Below are positions 8,090-16,220 of a stretch of 64,000 bases of DNA, piece after piece (positions within the stretch are counted from its first letter, which is position 1; each line of letters opens with the position of its first letter). The position numbers were made by a program, and so were the translations under genes. The notes under the pieces were generated by a model. That model did no database searches. It saw nothing but the letters and a program-made list of their open reading frames with translations, and was not told the origin of the DNA. This DNA comes from Bacteroidetes bacterium ADurb.Bin012 (lineage in GTDB: Bacteria > Bacteroidota > Bacteroidia > Bacteroidales > TTA-H9): the NCBI GenBank assembly GCA_002071415.1, contig MWFC01000001.1:124001-188000 (forward strand). Reading direction: 5' to 3'.

Positions 8090-9574
8090 ATGAAAAAAAA
8101 TTACAAACACGGTCGGCATTTGATGTTGAAACGAATGTTTAGCATTGCTTTTTTGAGTTTGATGGCATTTCATTCCTTTTCACAGGGAATACCCGATTTA
8201 TTATGGGAAAAAGTTTATCCAGGCAATGGGACAGACATTACAAGGCAGCTTATATCTACTAATGATGGGGGATATGCCATTATTAGTGAAAGTGATTCTT
8301 ATGGTCCAGGAATCATTTCTGCTTATTTAATAAAATGTGACTCACTTGGTAATAGCGAATGGAGTAAATGTTATGGTGGATCAACCTTTGACTTCCCAAG
8401 AGGAATAATACAAACAACTGATAATGGCTTCTTAATCGCTACCTATTCTAACTCTTTTACAACCGATATGATTATTCGTTTGATTAAAGTTAACGAGATA
8501 GGAGATACTCTGTGGACTTCTATATTACCCAATAGTAATGGTTGTAATCTTACATTAGCTGGTTGCCTTACTCAAACTTTTGATGGGGGTTATATGGTTG
8601 CTGCATATGGATGGCGTCCTCCAAATAATAATCAAATCGTAATATTTAAAACAGATAATGAGGGTAACTATGAATGGTTTAAAGAATATGGCGGTTCAAC
8701 GAATGATGACTATGGAGCTTGTATTAAGCCCACTTTGGATGGAAACTATATATTAGCGGGTTACACTTATAGTTTTGGAAGTGGTTTATGTGATGGCTAC
8801 TTGATCAAAATAGATCCCAATGGAGATACCCTATGGACAAGTGTAGTGGGCGGTTCAAGCTATGATTCATTCCATTTTGTACAGCCAACGAGTGATGGCG
8901 GTTATATTGCAGTTGGATCCACTCAATCCTATGGTAATAAAGAACAAGGATTTACAGTTAAGGTAGATAATAAGGGTAAAGTAGAATGGATTTCAGCTCA
9001 AGGTGGTAACCAAAATGAAGGATTTGAAGGGGTAGTTGAAACATTGAATCATGAATATTTGATTACGGGGAATACTAGCAGTTATGGAAATGGACAGCAT
9101 GATTTTATAATCGTCTTAATGGATGACCAGGGAAATATGCTCGACATGAAGACCTATGGAACAAATGGTGATGATTTTGGTTCTACGATTGAAATTATGA
9201 CGGATAATAGATATATAGCAGGTGGTTCAAAAACAAAAAATAATTCACTCGATTCATGGGCCTTATGCTTTAAGGCAGATTCAATTGTAGGTATCGATTT
9301 ACCTCGAAGTTCACAAACGGTAATATCTTTGGAAATATCTCCCAATCCTTTTTACAACCAGGCAAACATCGACATTTTTGTTCATTCATCGGGAATGATT
9401 AGTTTGAACCTCTTCGATATGAATGGAGTTAAAGTAGATGAAATTTTCGATGGTTATATTTCAGCCGGTGCTCATTCTTTCCAATATAAAAATGCATCAT
9501 TATCGCGAGGAATTTATTTTTGTCAGTTAAAAATTGAAAATCAAATAGTTATTAAGAAAGTCATTTTGCTTTAG
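8090..9574 (+). CDS. secreted repeat protein with T9SS type A sorting domain
   Basis: A 494-residue exported protein of unknown function. I start at 8090 (MKKNYKHGRHLMLKRMF...) because a -7 box lies at 8057-8064. A signal peptide follows (IAFLSLMAFHSFSQG). The body is made of six to seven repeats of about 50-55 residues, each with a core like TDGGY-hydrophobic-4, then a SFG/SYG turn, DGYLIKID-NGDTLW and an aromatic GG motif (for example about 220-275), a pattern expected to fold as a beta-propeller. The last 75 or so residues (ISPNPFYNQANIDIF... NGVKVDEIF... GIYFCQLKIEN... KKVILL) form a type A C-terminal sorting domain for secretion by the type IX system and surface attachment or release. 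No catalytic motif is seen. Confidence 0.85.
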   Translation: MKKNYKHGRHLMLKRMFSIAFLSLMAFHSFSQGIPDLLWEKVYPGNGTDITRQLISTNDGGYAIISESDSYGPGIISAYLIKCDSLGNSEWSKCYGGSTFDFPRGIIQTTDNGFLIATYSNSFTTDMIIRLIKVNEIGDTLWTSILPNSNGCNLTLAGCLTQTFDGGYMVAAYGWRPPNNNQIVIFKTDNEGNYEWFKEYGGSTNDDYGACIKPTLDGNYILAGYTYSFGSGLCDGYLIKIDPNGDTLWTSVVGGSSYDSFHFVQPTSDGGYIAVGSTQSYGNKEQGFTVKVDNKGKVEWISAQGGNQNEGFEGVVETLNHEYLITGNTSSYGNGQHDFIIVLMDDQGNMLDMKTYGTNGDDFGSTIEIMTDNRYIAGGSKTKNNSLDSWALCFKADSIVGIDLPRSSQTVISLEISPNPFYNQANIDIFVHSSGMISLNLFDMNGVKVDEIFDGYISAGAHSFQYKNASLSRGIYFCQLKIENQIVIKKVILL

Positions 9575-9606
9575 TTTATCATAAGCACTATCTTCGATGA
9601 AATATG

Positions 9607-9646
9607 AACCGGGAAGAGTTACCTTTGTACTTTTCCCGGTTTTATT
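9607..9646 (+). terminator. Terminator hairpin after the T9SS cargo gene
   Basis: AACCGGGAA (9607-9615) pairs with TTCCCGGTT (9633-9641), a 9-bp stem with a 17-base loop followed by TTATT. The loop contains a promoter box for the next gene. Confidence 0.7.
9620..9627 (+). promoter_or_regulatory. -7 box TACCTTTG inside the terminator loop
   Basis: TACCTTTG matches TAnnTTTG and lies 20 bases before the ATG at 9647. It sits in the loop of the preceding gene's terminator, so termination and initiation elements share the same 40 bases. Confidence 0.5.
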
Positions 9647-11467
9647 ATGTTGAAGTTGAGGCTCATATTTATTCTTTTTTTGCTGGGTATGTTCCTTCCT
9701 TATGGTAAGGGAGAAACAAGTAAAGAGATTGCATCTTCGAAAAATGTCGGAATAATCAAAAGAATAGATTCTCTTTTGCTCGCATCGGAAAATTTGACTA
9801 ATAGTCCTGAACGAATGCTTTTTCTCTCGATGAAAGCCGATTCGTTGTCGAAAAAATTTGCATATCCATATGGTATGATAAGTTCATCGTATAATATAGC
9901 CCGTGCCATGTTTTATCAAAGCAGGTTGAAAGAATCATATAAACTTTTGGATTCGCTTTTAATAGCCATAGAGTCGGATTCGGCTGCAATAAGTAAAGTG
10001 ATGAATTATCAGGTAGGTCGTTCCAAGATATATTCTTTGATGGCCATCATATTTCAGGAGCTAGATGAATATGAACGCTCGATGGATTATTACTTCAAAG
10101 CCTTGAAACTAATTGAAAAAGGCGGGCAATCTTATGATGTTGCTTTAATCTATAAAGGTCTTGGAGGTTTGAATCTAAAAGCTGGCAACTTCGGTAAAGC
10201 CAATGAATATTTTAATAAAGCCTTGATTGCCAGCAATAAATTTGCAGACCCACAAATAAAATTCGACATTTACCAGGAACAATATGAATACTTTAAGAAT
10301 AGGAAAGAATATTCGAAAGCATTAGAATTTTCTGTAAAAATGATTGGTTTATCTAAAACTGCAGAAATTCCTTACATGACGGCTATTGCCTTAAAAAATT
10401 CGGGAGAAATTTATTATTTATTGGACGAACCTTCATTAGCTAAAGCCTATTTATACGAAGTTATTCACAATGAGTCTTATGAGGAATTCCCTAATGTATT
10501 GTCTGAATGTTATGCTATATTGGCCCGATTGTTTTTCGATGAGAGCGAGTATACCGAAGCAGAAGGTTATGCCCAGAAAGCATACGAAAAGGCATTCAAT
10601 ACTTCGAGATTATCATTGAAAGCTAACGCTTTATATGAATTGGCCAAGAGTCAGCAAGCCATTGGAAAATTTAGTGAGGCATTTGATCATTTAAAACTCC
10701 ATTTGTTATATAAGGATTCTCTGAATAATATAAATAACACCCATAAAATATTGCAAATATATTCGAAAGCTGAACTCGATAAAGTAATGACCGAAAAGAA
10801 ATTATTAGAAAATCAGTTAACCATCAAAATGCTGGAAAGCTCCAGAAAAGGTCATCTGCTTATTGGTTCTATATTGATCATCTTATTGTTAAGTTCATTG
10901 GCACTTATTATGGTGAAGAAATATAAATTCGAAAAAGAGGTAAATAAAAAACTCGAAAGACAACAAGCCATAATCAACGAGCAAGAATTGATCATCGAAA
11001 AGGAAAAAGAAAATCAGTTGAAAATAGAACTCGAACATAAAAATCGTGAGTTAATTACACATACTATGCTGTTAACTCAAATGCATGAAGATAAGGTTAA
11101 ACTTATAGATGAACTTCAGGAAATTTATAGCAAGGTGTCGAAAGTGGATAAAGACAGCGCTTCTGTAATTGCAGGTAGAATCAATGCTTTACGTAATAGT
11201 ATCAATGCCAACACATGGGAAGATTTTAAAACTTATTTCGAAAATGTTTATACTGATTTTTATTCGAATTTATTGGCTGCCTACCCAAACTTAACCCCTA
11301 ACGAAAAAAAATTATGCGCTCTGCTCAGATTGAATCTTAACACAAAAGAAATTGCAGCTATCACTTCACGTGAAGTAAGAAGCATAGAATCGGCACGGAC
11401 CAGATTGAGAAAAAAATTGGGTCTTTCTCCTAATACCAATCTTTCGATTTTTCTTTCCAAGTTTTAA
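9647..11467 (+). CDS. TPR sensor protein with membrane helix, coiled coil and C-terminal HTH
   Basis: A 606-residue one-component regulator of a type common in Bacteroidota. An N-terminal signal segment (LIFILFLLGMFLPYGKG) is followed by about 370 residues of tetratricopeptide-like helix pairs, for example SIMAIIFQELDEYERSMDYYF-like and GGLNLKAGNFGKANEYFNKA, which would lie in the periplasm. One transmembrane helix spans about 402-421 (LLIGSILIILLLSSLALIMV). A charged coiled coil covers about 425-485. The C-terminal 55 residues (LTPNEKKLCALLRLNLNTKE... SIESARTRLRKKLGL) form a LuxR-like helix-turn-helix on the cytoplasmic side. It probably passes an envelope signal directly to DNA. No ligand or target is evident; the upstream T9SS cargo gene is a candidate by position only. 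Confidence 0.8.
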   Translation: MLKLRLIFILFLLGMFLPYGKGETSKEIASSKNVGIIKRIDSLLLASENLTNSPERMLFLSMKADSLSKKFAYPYGMISSSYNIARAMFYQSRLKESYKLLDSLLIAIESDSAAISKVMNYQVGRSKIYSLMAIIFQELDEYERSMDYYFKALKLIEKGGQSYDVALIYKGLGGLNLKAGNFGKANEYFNKALIASNKFADPQIKFDIYQEQYEYFKNRKEYSKALEFSVKMIGLSKTAEIPYMTAIALKNSGEIYYLLDEPSLAKAYLYEVIHNESYEEFPNVLSECYAILARLFFDESEYTEAEGYAQKAYEKAFNTSRLSLKANALYELAKSQQAIGKFSEAFDHLKLHLLYKDSLNNINNTHKILQIYSKAELDKVMTEKKLLENQLTIKMLESSRKGHLLIGSILIILLLSSLALIMVKKYKFEKEVNKKLERQQAIINEQELIIEKEKENQLKIELEHKNRELITHTMLLTQMHEDKVKLIDELQEIYSKVSKVDKDSASVIAGRINALRNSINANTWEDFKTYFENVYTDFYSNLLAAYPNLTPNEKKLCALLRLNLNTKEIAAITSREVRSIESARTRLRKKLGLSPNTNLSIFLSKF

Positions 11468-11518
11468 CTCTCTTTAAAAGCATAAATATTCAGAATGCCG
11501 TTTACTTACATTAATTCT

Positions 11519-12118
11519 TTACTTTTTTGGCGGTTCCTGAACATCGAATTTCGAAATAATCATAGCGAAGTCGTAAAGGCTGTTAAATCGATAATCAATT
11601 AACATAGGGTGCTTCCTTGCAAGTTGTTCATCTGCAATTAAAACTGTGATCATTCCCAGATTATGTCCGAAAACCATATCACTTATCATATCGCCCACCA
11701 TCATCGAATGTTTAAAATTTAATGCAGGAAAATCGTGTCGGGCGCGTAAAGCCATTCCAGGCCGCGGCTTACGACAAGTAGAGTGTGAAACCTTTAGATC
11801 GGGGCAATGATATATGGCATGTATCTCACCTCCAGCCTTGCGTATTTCTTCTTTCATAAAGGAATGTATTTCGTTTAATTGCTCTTCTGTCATCTTGCCT
11901 TTTCCTATGCCTTGCTGATTAGTCACTACTATGATGGGATAGAACAGCTTGGAAAAAATGCTCATTGCTTCCAATGCTCCGGGTAAAAATTCGAATTCAG
12001 CTGGCCGGGTAACATATCCCCCCACTATCCTTCGGTTGATGACACCGTCTCTGTCGAGAAAAAGGGCAAATTTTCTATCAGAATTCAAAAGCTCTAAACT
12101 CTTCCTGCGCTCGTTCAT
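11519..12118 (-). CDS. gmhB: D-glycero-D-manno-heptose 1,7-bisphosphate 7-phosphatase (HAD-IIIA)
   Basis: Removes the 7-phosphate of heptose bisphosphate, the third step of the GDP-heptose route. The longest frame extends to 12376, but that part lies inside hddC and reads as low-quality sequence; I start at ATG 12118 (MNERRKSLELLNSD), giving 199 residues, typical for GmhB. The HAD nucleophile motif FLDRDGVIN comes directly after, then VVTNQQGIGKGKM, the zinc-loop region HCPDLKVSHSTCRKPRPGMA and motif III/IV MVGDMISDMVFG. The 41-base overlap with the end of hddC implies translational coupling; the exact start could be a later TTG. Last gene of the heptose operon. Confidence 0.88.
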   Translation of the reverse strand: MNERRKSLELLNSDRKFALFLDRDGVINRRIVGGYVTRPAEFEFLPGALEAMSIFSKLFYPIIVVTNQQGIGKGKMTEEQLNEIHSFMKEEIRKAGGEIHAIYHCPDLKVSHSTCRKPRPGMALRARHDFPALNFKHSMMVGDMISDMVFGHNLGMITVLIADEQLARKHPMLIDYRFNSLYDFAMIISKFDVQEPPKK

Positions 12119-12785
12119 AATCTTCTGGAATTCCAATGTCGATAAAGTATTGGTAACATTTGTGGGCATAAACAGGATGTTTGAGATAAATTTTTTCGAA
12201 TAAGTCTTTTTCGAGTGAGAACTTTTCGGGCAAGGCTTGTCTAAGGAAGAAATCCTTGTGGATGACATAAGTTCCACCATTAATCCAACCTGAGCCTTCC
12301 ATGCTTCCTTTTTCTCGAAAAGCTGTAATACGGCCTGTTTCGTCAAATTCGACAGTTCCATATCTGGTAACATCATTTACCTGTCGCACCACAATCGTAA
12401 GATCTGATTTCATTATGAGGGTAAAATCATACAACTTTCCCAAATTCACCCTGAACATGGTATCACCATTCATTACTACTACTTGTTTGCCTTCTGCTTT
12501 CTCCAATGCTTTTTTCACCGCACCTCCGGTTCCTAAGGGTTCATCTTCTCTGGAGTATTCTATATTCATGTACTTGTATATGTTATGAAAATGTTCCTCG
12601 ATTTTTTCATGCAAATAGCCTGTAGCCAATATAATTTTTTTTACTCCATACATTTCGAGGTAGTCCATCACATATTCCAGAAAAGGTTTTCCATTGACGG
12701 GGGCCATGCACTTAGGCATATCGGGTAAAGCCGAACGAAGTCGGGTACCTAATCCACCGGCCAGAATAATGACTTCTTTTATCAT
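12078..12785 (-). CDS. hddC: heptose 1-phosphate nucleotidyltransferase (HddC-like)
   Basis: A 235-residue sugar nucleotidyltransferase of the RmlA/GT-A fold. The N-terminus reads IILAGGLGTRLRSALPDMPKC and continues MAPVNGKPFLEYVMDYL, the nucleotide- and sugar-phosphate-binding signatures. PLGTGGAVKKAL and NGDTMF (metal-binding Asp) follow. Placed with gmhA, gmhB and a GHMP heptokinase, it is best read as D-glycero-alpha-D-manno-heptose 1-phosphate guanylyltransferase, the last step to GDP-heptose. The nucleotide used (GTP) is inferred from context. Its ATG follows the gmhA TGA with no gap. Confidence 0.87.
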   Translation of the reverse strand: MIKEVIILAGGLGTRLRSALPDMPKCMAPVNGKPFLEYVMDYLEMYGVKKIILATGYLHEKIEEHFHNIYKYMNIEYSREDEPLGTGGAVKKALEKAEGKQVVVMNGDTMFRVNLGKLYDFTLIMKSDLTIVVRQVNDVTRYGTVEFDETGRITAFREKGSMEGSGWINGGTYVIHKDFFLRQALPEKFSLEKDLFEKIYLKHPVYAHKCYQYFIDIGIPEDYERAQEEFRAFEF

Positions 12786-13379
12786 TCAATGAGGATGAGC
12801 AGGGTTGATAAACAGTTCTTTTTCAATTTGTTCGCACAAAATGTGTCCGAGTAGAATATGTGCTTCTTGAATCCGGGGTGTATCTTTCGAAGGTACATTG
12901 ATAAGATAATGAACGAGGTTTTTCAGTTTGCCTCCAGTTTCACCCGTGAGGGCAGCTGTCGTGATTGCTTTTTCATTTGCTGCTTCCATGGCTCGAAGAA
13001 TATTCGTCGAATTGCCTGAAGTAGAAAGGCCAATCAGTATATCACCCTTGTTCCCAGTGGCACGAACCATTCTGGCGAAGACTTCTTCGTAGGCATAGTC
13101 ATTGGCTACGGCTGTTAAAAATGAGGTATTGACATGAAGGGCTTCGGAGGGCAGGGGAGGGCGGTCGAAATAAAATTTGCCCGAAAGCTCGGCGGCCAAG
13201 TGTTGCGCATCGGCTGCACTTCCGCCATTGCCGCAAAAAAGTACCTTGCCTCCTTCCTTGAAACATCGAATACAGGCTTCTGTCAAAAGAGCAAGATTTT
13301 GCAAAAGCTCTCTATTGTTGATGATATTCTGTTTCAGGACGATAGATTCTTCGATTCTTGAAATAATAAACTTTTCCAT
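12786..13379 (-). CDS. gmhA: D-sedoheptulose 7-phosphate isomerase
   Basis: A 197-residue SIS-domain isomerase that converts sedoheptulose 7-phosphate to heptose 7-phosphate, the entry step of heptose synthesis. Signatures are FCGNGGSAADAQHLAAELSGKF (about 49-70), the RPPLPSEALHVNTSFLTAVAND segment and the second phosphate-binding loop GLSTSGNSTNILRAM (about 117-132). The C-terminal RIQEAHILLGHILCEQIE helix carries the conserved His and Glu. It sits 20 bases after hddA and touches hddC. Confidence 0.95.
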   Translation of the reverse strand: MEKFIISRIEESIVLKQNIINNRELLQNLALLTEACIRCFKEGGKVLFCGNGGSAADAQHLAAELSGKFYFDRPPLPSEALHVNTSFLTAVANDYAYEEVFARMVRATGNKGDILIGLSTSGNSTNILRAMEAANEKAITTAALTGETGGKLKNLVHYLINVPSKDTPRIQEAHILLGHILCEQIEKELFINPAHPH

Positions 13380-13399
13380 ACTTCAAGTAAAATATTTAA

Positions 13400-14422
13400 T
13401 TAAAACGACCAAGTAGACAAACCCTGTTGGGTGAATTCGTAATTCACGACAAAACCTCCGAAAGGTTTAAGAGCTTCAGCCAATCGATATCTATGATTTT
13501 CGGGACAATAGAACATCATGAATCCACCACCACCGGCTCCTGAAATTTTACCTCCAATAGCTCCATTTTGTAAAGCAGTGCTATAGATACTATCAATTTG
13601 TGGATTGGTAATTCCATCAGCGATTTGTTTCTTATGTTCCCAGCCAAAATTCAAGATTTCGCCTAATCTTCTCAATTCGCCCTTCAATAGAGCTTCTTTC
13701 ATCATAAAAGCCTGTTCCTTCAATTTTATAGTGGCCTTGGTACGAAGCTGATGATGACTGGCAATGGCTTCTGCCTGATTTTCGATGATACGGCTCGAAT
13801 CGCGACGGGTTTGTGTATAAAATAGCACCAAATCGTGCGTAAGTTCATCTAAATATCTTTGATGAATACGAAGTGGATTAACTATGACTTTATTATCACC
13901 ATAAAATTCCATAAAGTTAAAACCACCGAAAGTAGCTGCATATTGGTCTTGACGGCCACCGGGCATTCTTAAATCCTGTCTTTCGATTTCATAAGCCAAT
14001 TGAGCCATATCATATTCTCCTAAAGGCAATGAAAGCATCTCAGTAAAAGCTCCGAGTATGGCTACTACGAGTGCTGACGAAGTTCCCAACCCAGAACCTG
14101 GCGGCACATCGACGTAAGTTTCTAATCGCATAGCAACAGGTTGATGCGTAAACTGTCTAACTATTCGGTTATAAACTCCTGCATGAAGTTCGAGCCCCTT
14201 TTCGGGAATAATTTCTTCTGATAGAGCATACTCTCTGCGAAAACCTCTGTCAATGGCATGTAAGACAATGTGCGATGAATCATCGCAAATAATGGAAGCT
14301 CTTGCATAAAGATTGATGGTAGCATTGAGCACCGCTCCTCCATATAGATCACAAAAAGGAGATACATCGGTTCCTCCTCCTGCAAGGCCAATTCGTAATG
14401 GAGCTTTACTTCTGTATATCAT
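13400..14422 (-). CDS. hddA: D-glycero-alpha-D-manno-heptose 7-phosphate kinase (GHMP kinase)
   Basis: A GHMP-family kinase of 340 residues that phosphorylates heptose 7-phosphate at O1. I start at ATG 14422 (MIYRSKAPLRIGLAGGGTD) and not at the TTG at 14440, because a TATATTTG -7 box covers 14438-14445. N-terminal RSKAPLRIGLAGGGTDVSPF marks the sugar-kinase subgroup with HddA and related fucokinase-like enzymes. The ATP-binding loop is DVPPGSGLGTSSALVVA (about 105-121) and the C-terminal motif GGKISGAGGGGFMMFYC. First gene of the operon hddA-gmhA-hddC-gmhB, which together makes GDP-D-glycero-alpha-D-manno-heptose for surface glycans. Confidence 0.9.
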   Translation of the reverse strand: MIYRSKAPLRIGLAGGGTDVSPFCDLYGGAVLNATINLYARASIICDDSSHIVLHAIDRGFRREYALSEEIIPEKGLELHAGVYNRIVRQFTHQPVAMRLETYVDVPPGSGLGTSSALVVAILGAFTEMLSLPLGEYDMAQLAYEIERQDLRMPGGRQDQYAATFGGFNFMEFYGDNKVIVNPLRIHQRYLDELTHDLVLFYTQTRRDSSRIIENQAEAIASHHQLRTKATIKLKEQAFMMKEALLKGELRRLGEILNFGWEHKKQIADGITNPQIDSIYSTALQNGAIGGKISGAGGGGFMMFYCPENHRYRLAEALKPFGGFVVNYEFTQQGLSTWSF

Positions 14423-14437
14423 TTGCCTAGGTTTTGT

Positions 14438-14445
14438 CAAATATA
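14438..14445 (-). promoter_or_regulatory. -7 box TATATTTG of the heptose operon
   Basis: TATATTTG on the reverse strand matches TAnnTTTG. The predicted transcript would begin about 11 bases before the hddA ATG at 14422, which rules out the upstream TTG start. Confidence 0.6.
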
Positions 14446-15080
14446 TTTTTTGAAGATATTTCGTGTAACTTTCATTCGTTGAAATGAGAATGTAAAATTA
14501 CGACCTTTTCGGTAATGAAGGGCTGACTGACTTTAGTTCCATTGCATGCGTCGGAAACTCAATTTTATTGCCTCAACATTTATTTATTGAGCAAGCGATC
14601 GATTTTTTCGAGAATATACTCCTTGCAGAAGTGCATGCTGATGTAATTGTTACATCTGGCTTCCGAGGTTTGTCACGGTTGTGTTCGCAAGTATAAGTTG
14701 TTTGTGCCAGAATGTACACCTTGGATAAATTAAAAGGTTTTAACATGCATGATAACGGCTGTGGCAAATGATATACTCTGCATCATGATTCTCAACTTTT
14801 ACCTGTCGAGAAAAATTAAGGCGACATAGAAGACGATCATGGTGAGATTGTATGATATCAATGATCATCATCAAGGAAAAGTTTAGAATTTTACAAACCC
14901 ATGAAATTATTCTATGGAAATTTTTTATGGTATTTTTTTGAAACGAATTATTATGCGAATATCGAGGATAAAATTGATCTACAAAGCGAAAAGGCCACAA
15001 TACATAACGAAATTCAAGACGGAAAAGATTTCGATAATTGCTTGAAAATCAATTGAATGTAAAAATGGTTCATTTCCTTG
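14446..15080. other. Gap of about 0.63 kb between the heptose operon and the GT4 gene
   Basis: No convincing gene. Reverse frames at 14573-14767 and 14740-15000 have no motif and look like chance frames. A 51-codon forward frame at 14901-15056 (starting MKLFYGNFLWYFFETNYY, ending DNCLKIN) has a more natural second half but no promoter box or relatives I recognise; it could be a small gene or a fragment. Confidence 0.5.
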
Positions 15081-16220
15081 TTATAGAAATTCTTCGAAAG
15101 TTCTGATGAGTCCCTCCCAGGTAAACTTTTGTTTTTCTTTCTTTATATGTTGAACGAACTCATTTGTATTACCTAAGGAATAGAATTTGTAAATAGCATC
15201 GGCTAAAGATTTAGGGTTGGGTTCAACTACATAGCCTACTTTACCATCGGGTACCATTTCGGGCAAGCCTCCAACATTAGTTACTATCATGGGTTTTTCG
15301 AAATAATAAGCAATCTGGGTTACACCACTCTGAGTAGCCGATTTGTAAGGCTGGACAATGATGTCTGAAGCACAAAACCAGGCAGGAACTTCGGAATTGC
15401 TGATAAAAGAATTATGCATCACGATTCGTTCACTAAGATTCAGATCGCTTATCATTTTTCTATAAGGCTCGGCATTAGTGTAAAATTCTCCAGCAATGAT
15501 CAGTTTTACGGGTAGTTTTTCGAAACGCTTGTCGGTGAAGGCCTGTAAAAGAATATCGAGTCCTTTGTATTCACGAACAAAGCCAAAAAACAACATATAC
15601 CTGAAAGATGGATCGAGATCGAGCTTTTGACAGGCTTCCTCACGCGAAAGGGGCTTGCCATAAGTATCGTATAAAGGATGAGGATAAAATTTTCGTGGTT
15701 TCCTATTGCCGAAGCGGCCAATATCTTCAAGCACCGACTTCGACATGGCCACAAAGCCATGGCAACTTCCCAAAAAATATTTCGATAAGCAGGTATCGAA
15801 AAAACGTGCTTCATGAGGAATAATATTGTCGATGATGGCTACGATTTTGGTAAAATGATTTTTTTTGACGATTCGTGCAATCGTACCCATACAAGGTGCC
15901 ATAAAAGGCATCCAGTAACGAAGAACCAACAGAAGAGGTCGTTTGTTTTTGATTTCGCGTCCAACTTTAATCCAGTTGAAGGGATTTATAGAATTGACTT
16001 TAGTGAGAATGTTCAACCCAACAGGCGGAGGATCGGTAGAATATTGAGTTTTGCCCGGAAAGAATAAAGAAGGATATTGAAGACTAAAATTGTAGATAGT
16101 AACTCTATATCCTGCGTCCTTAAAAGCCTGCGCAAGTCGCTCGTTGAAGGTGGCTAATCCTCCGCGTAAAGGATAGGTGGTTCCTAAAATAAATATTTCA
16201 ATATCAGATTGATCGGTCAA
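15081..16220 (-). CDS. glycosyltransferase family 4 (GT-B fold)
   Basis: A 379-residue retaining-type glycosyltransferase. The N-terminal Rossmann half has the glycine-rich acceptor loop LGTTYPLRGGLATFNERLAQAF (about 12-33). The C-terminal donor half begins near FFGFVREYKGLDILLQAF (about 210-228) and has KLIIAGEFY, then SEVPAWFCASDIIVQPYKSATQSGVTQIAYYF (about 283-314) and IVTNVGGLPEMV. The first Glu of the usual E-x7-E donor motif is not obvious: the matching segment reads SATQSGVTQIAYYFEKP. It overlaps the upstream GT2 gene by 17 bases, so the two are co-translated and probably act on the same surface glycan. Donor and acceptor are unknown. Confidence 0.85.
   Translation of the reverse strand: MTDQSDIEIFILGTTYPLRGGLATFNERLAQAFKDAGYRVTIYNFSLQYPSLFFPGKTQYSTDPPPVGLNILTKVNSINPFNWIKVGREIKNKRPLLLVLRYWMPFMAPCMGTIARIVKKNHFTKIVAIIDNIIPHEARFFDTCLSKYFLGSCHGFVAMSKSVLEDIGRFGNRKPRKFYPHPLYDTYGKPLSREEACQKLDLDPSFRYMLFFGFVREYKGLDILLQAFTDKRFEKLPVKLIIAGEFYTNAEPYRKMISDLNLSERIVMHNSFISNSEVPAWFCASDIIVQPYKSATQSGVTQIAYYFEKPMIVTNVGGLPEMVPDGKVGYVVEPNPKSLADAIYKFYSLGNTNEFVQHIKKEKQKFTWEGLIRTFEEFL

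Noticed and set aside
12119-12376. N-terminal extension of gmhB
   Set aside because: It lies inside hddC in another frame, has no family character and would make the phosphatase 86 residues too long.
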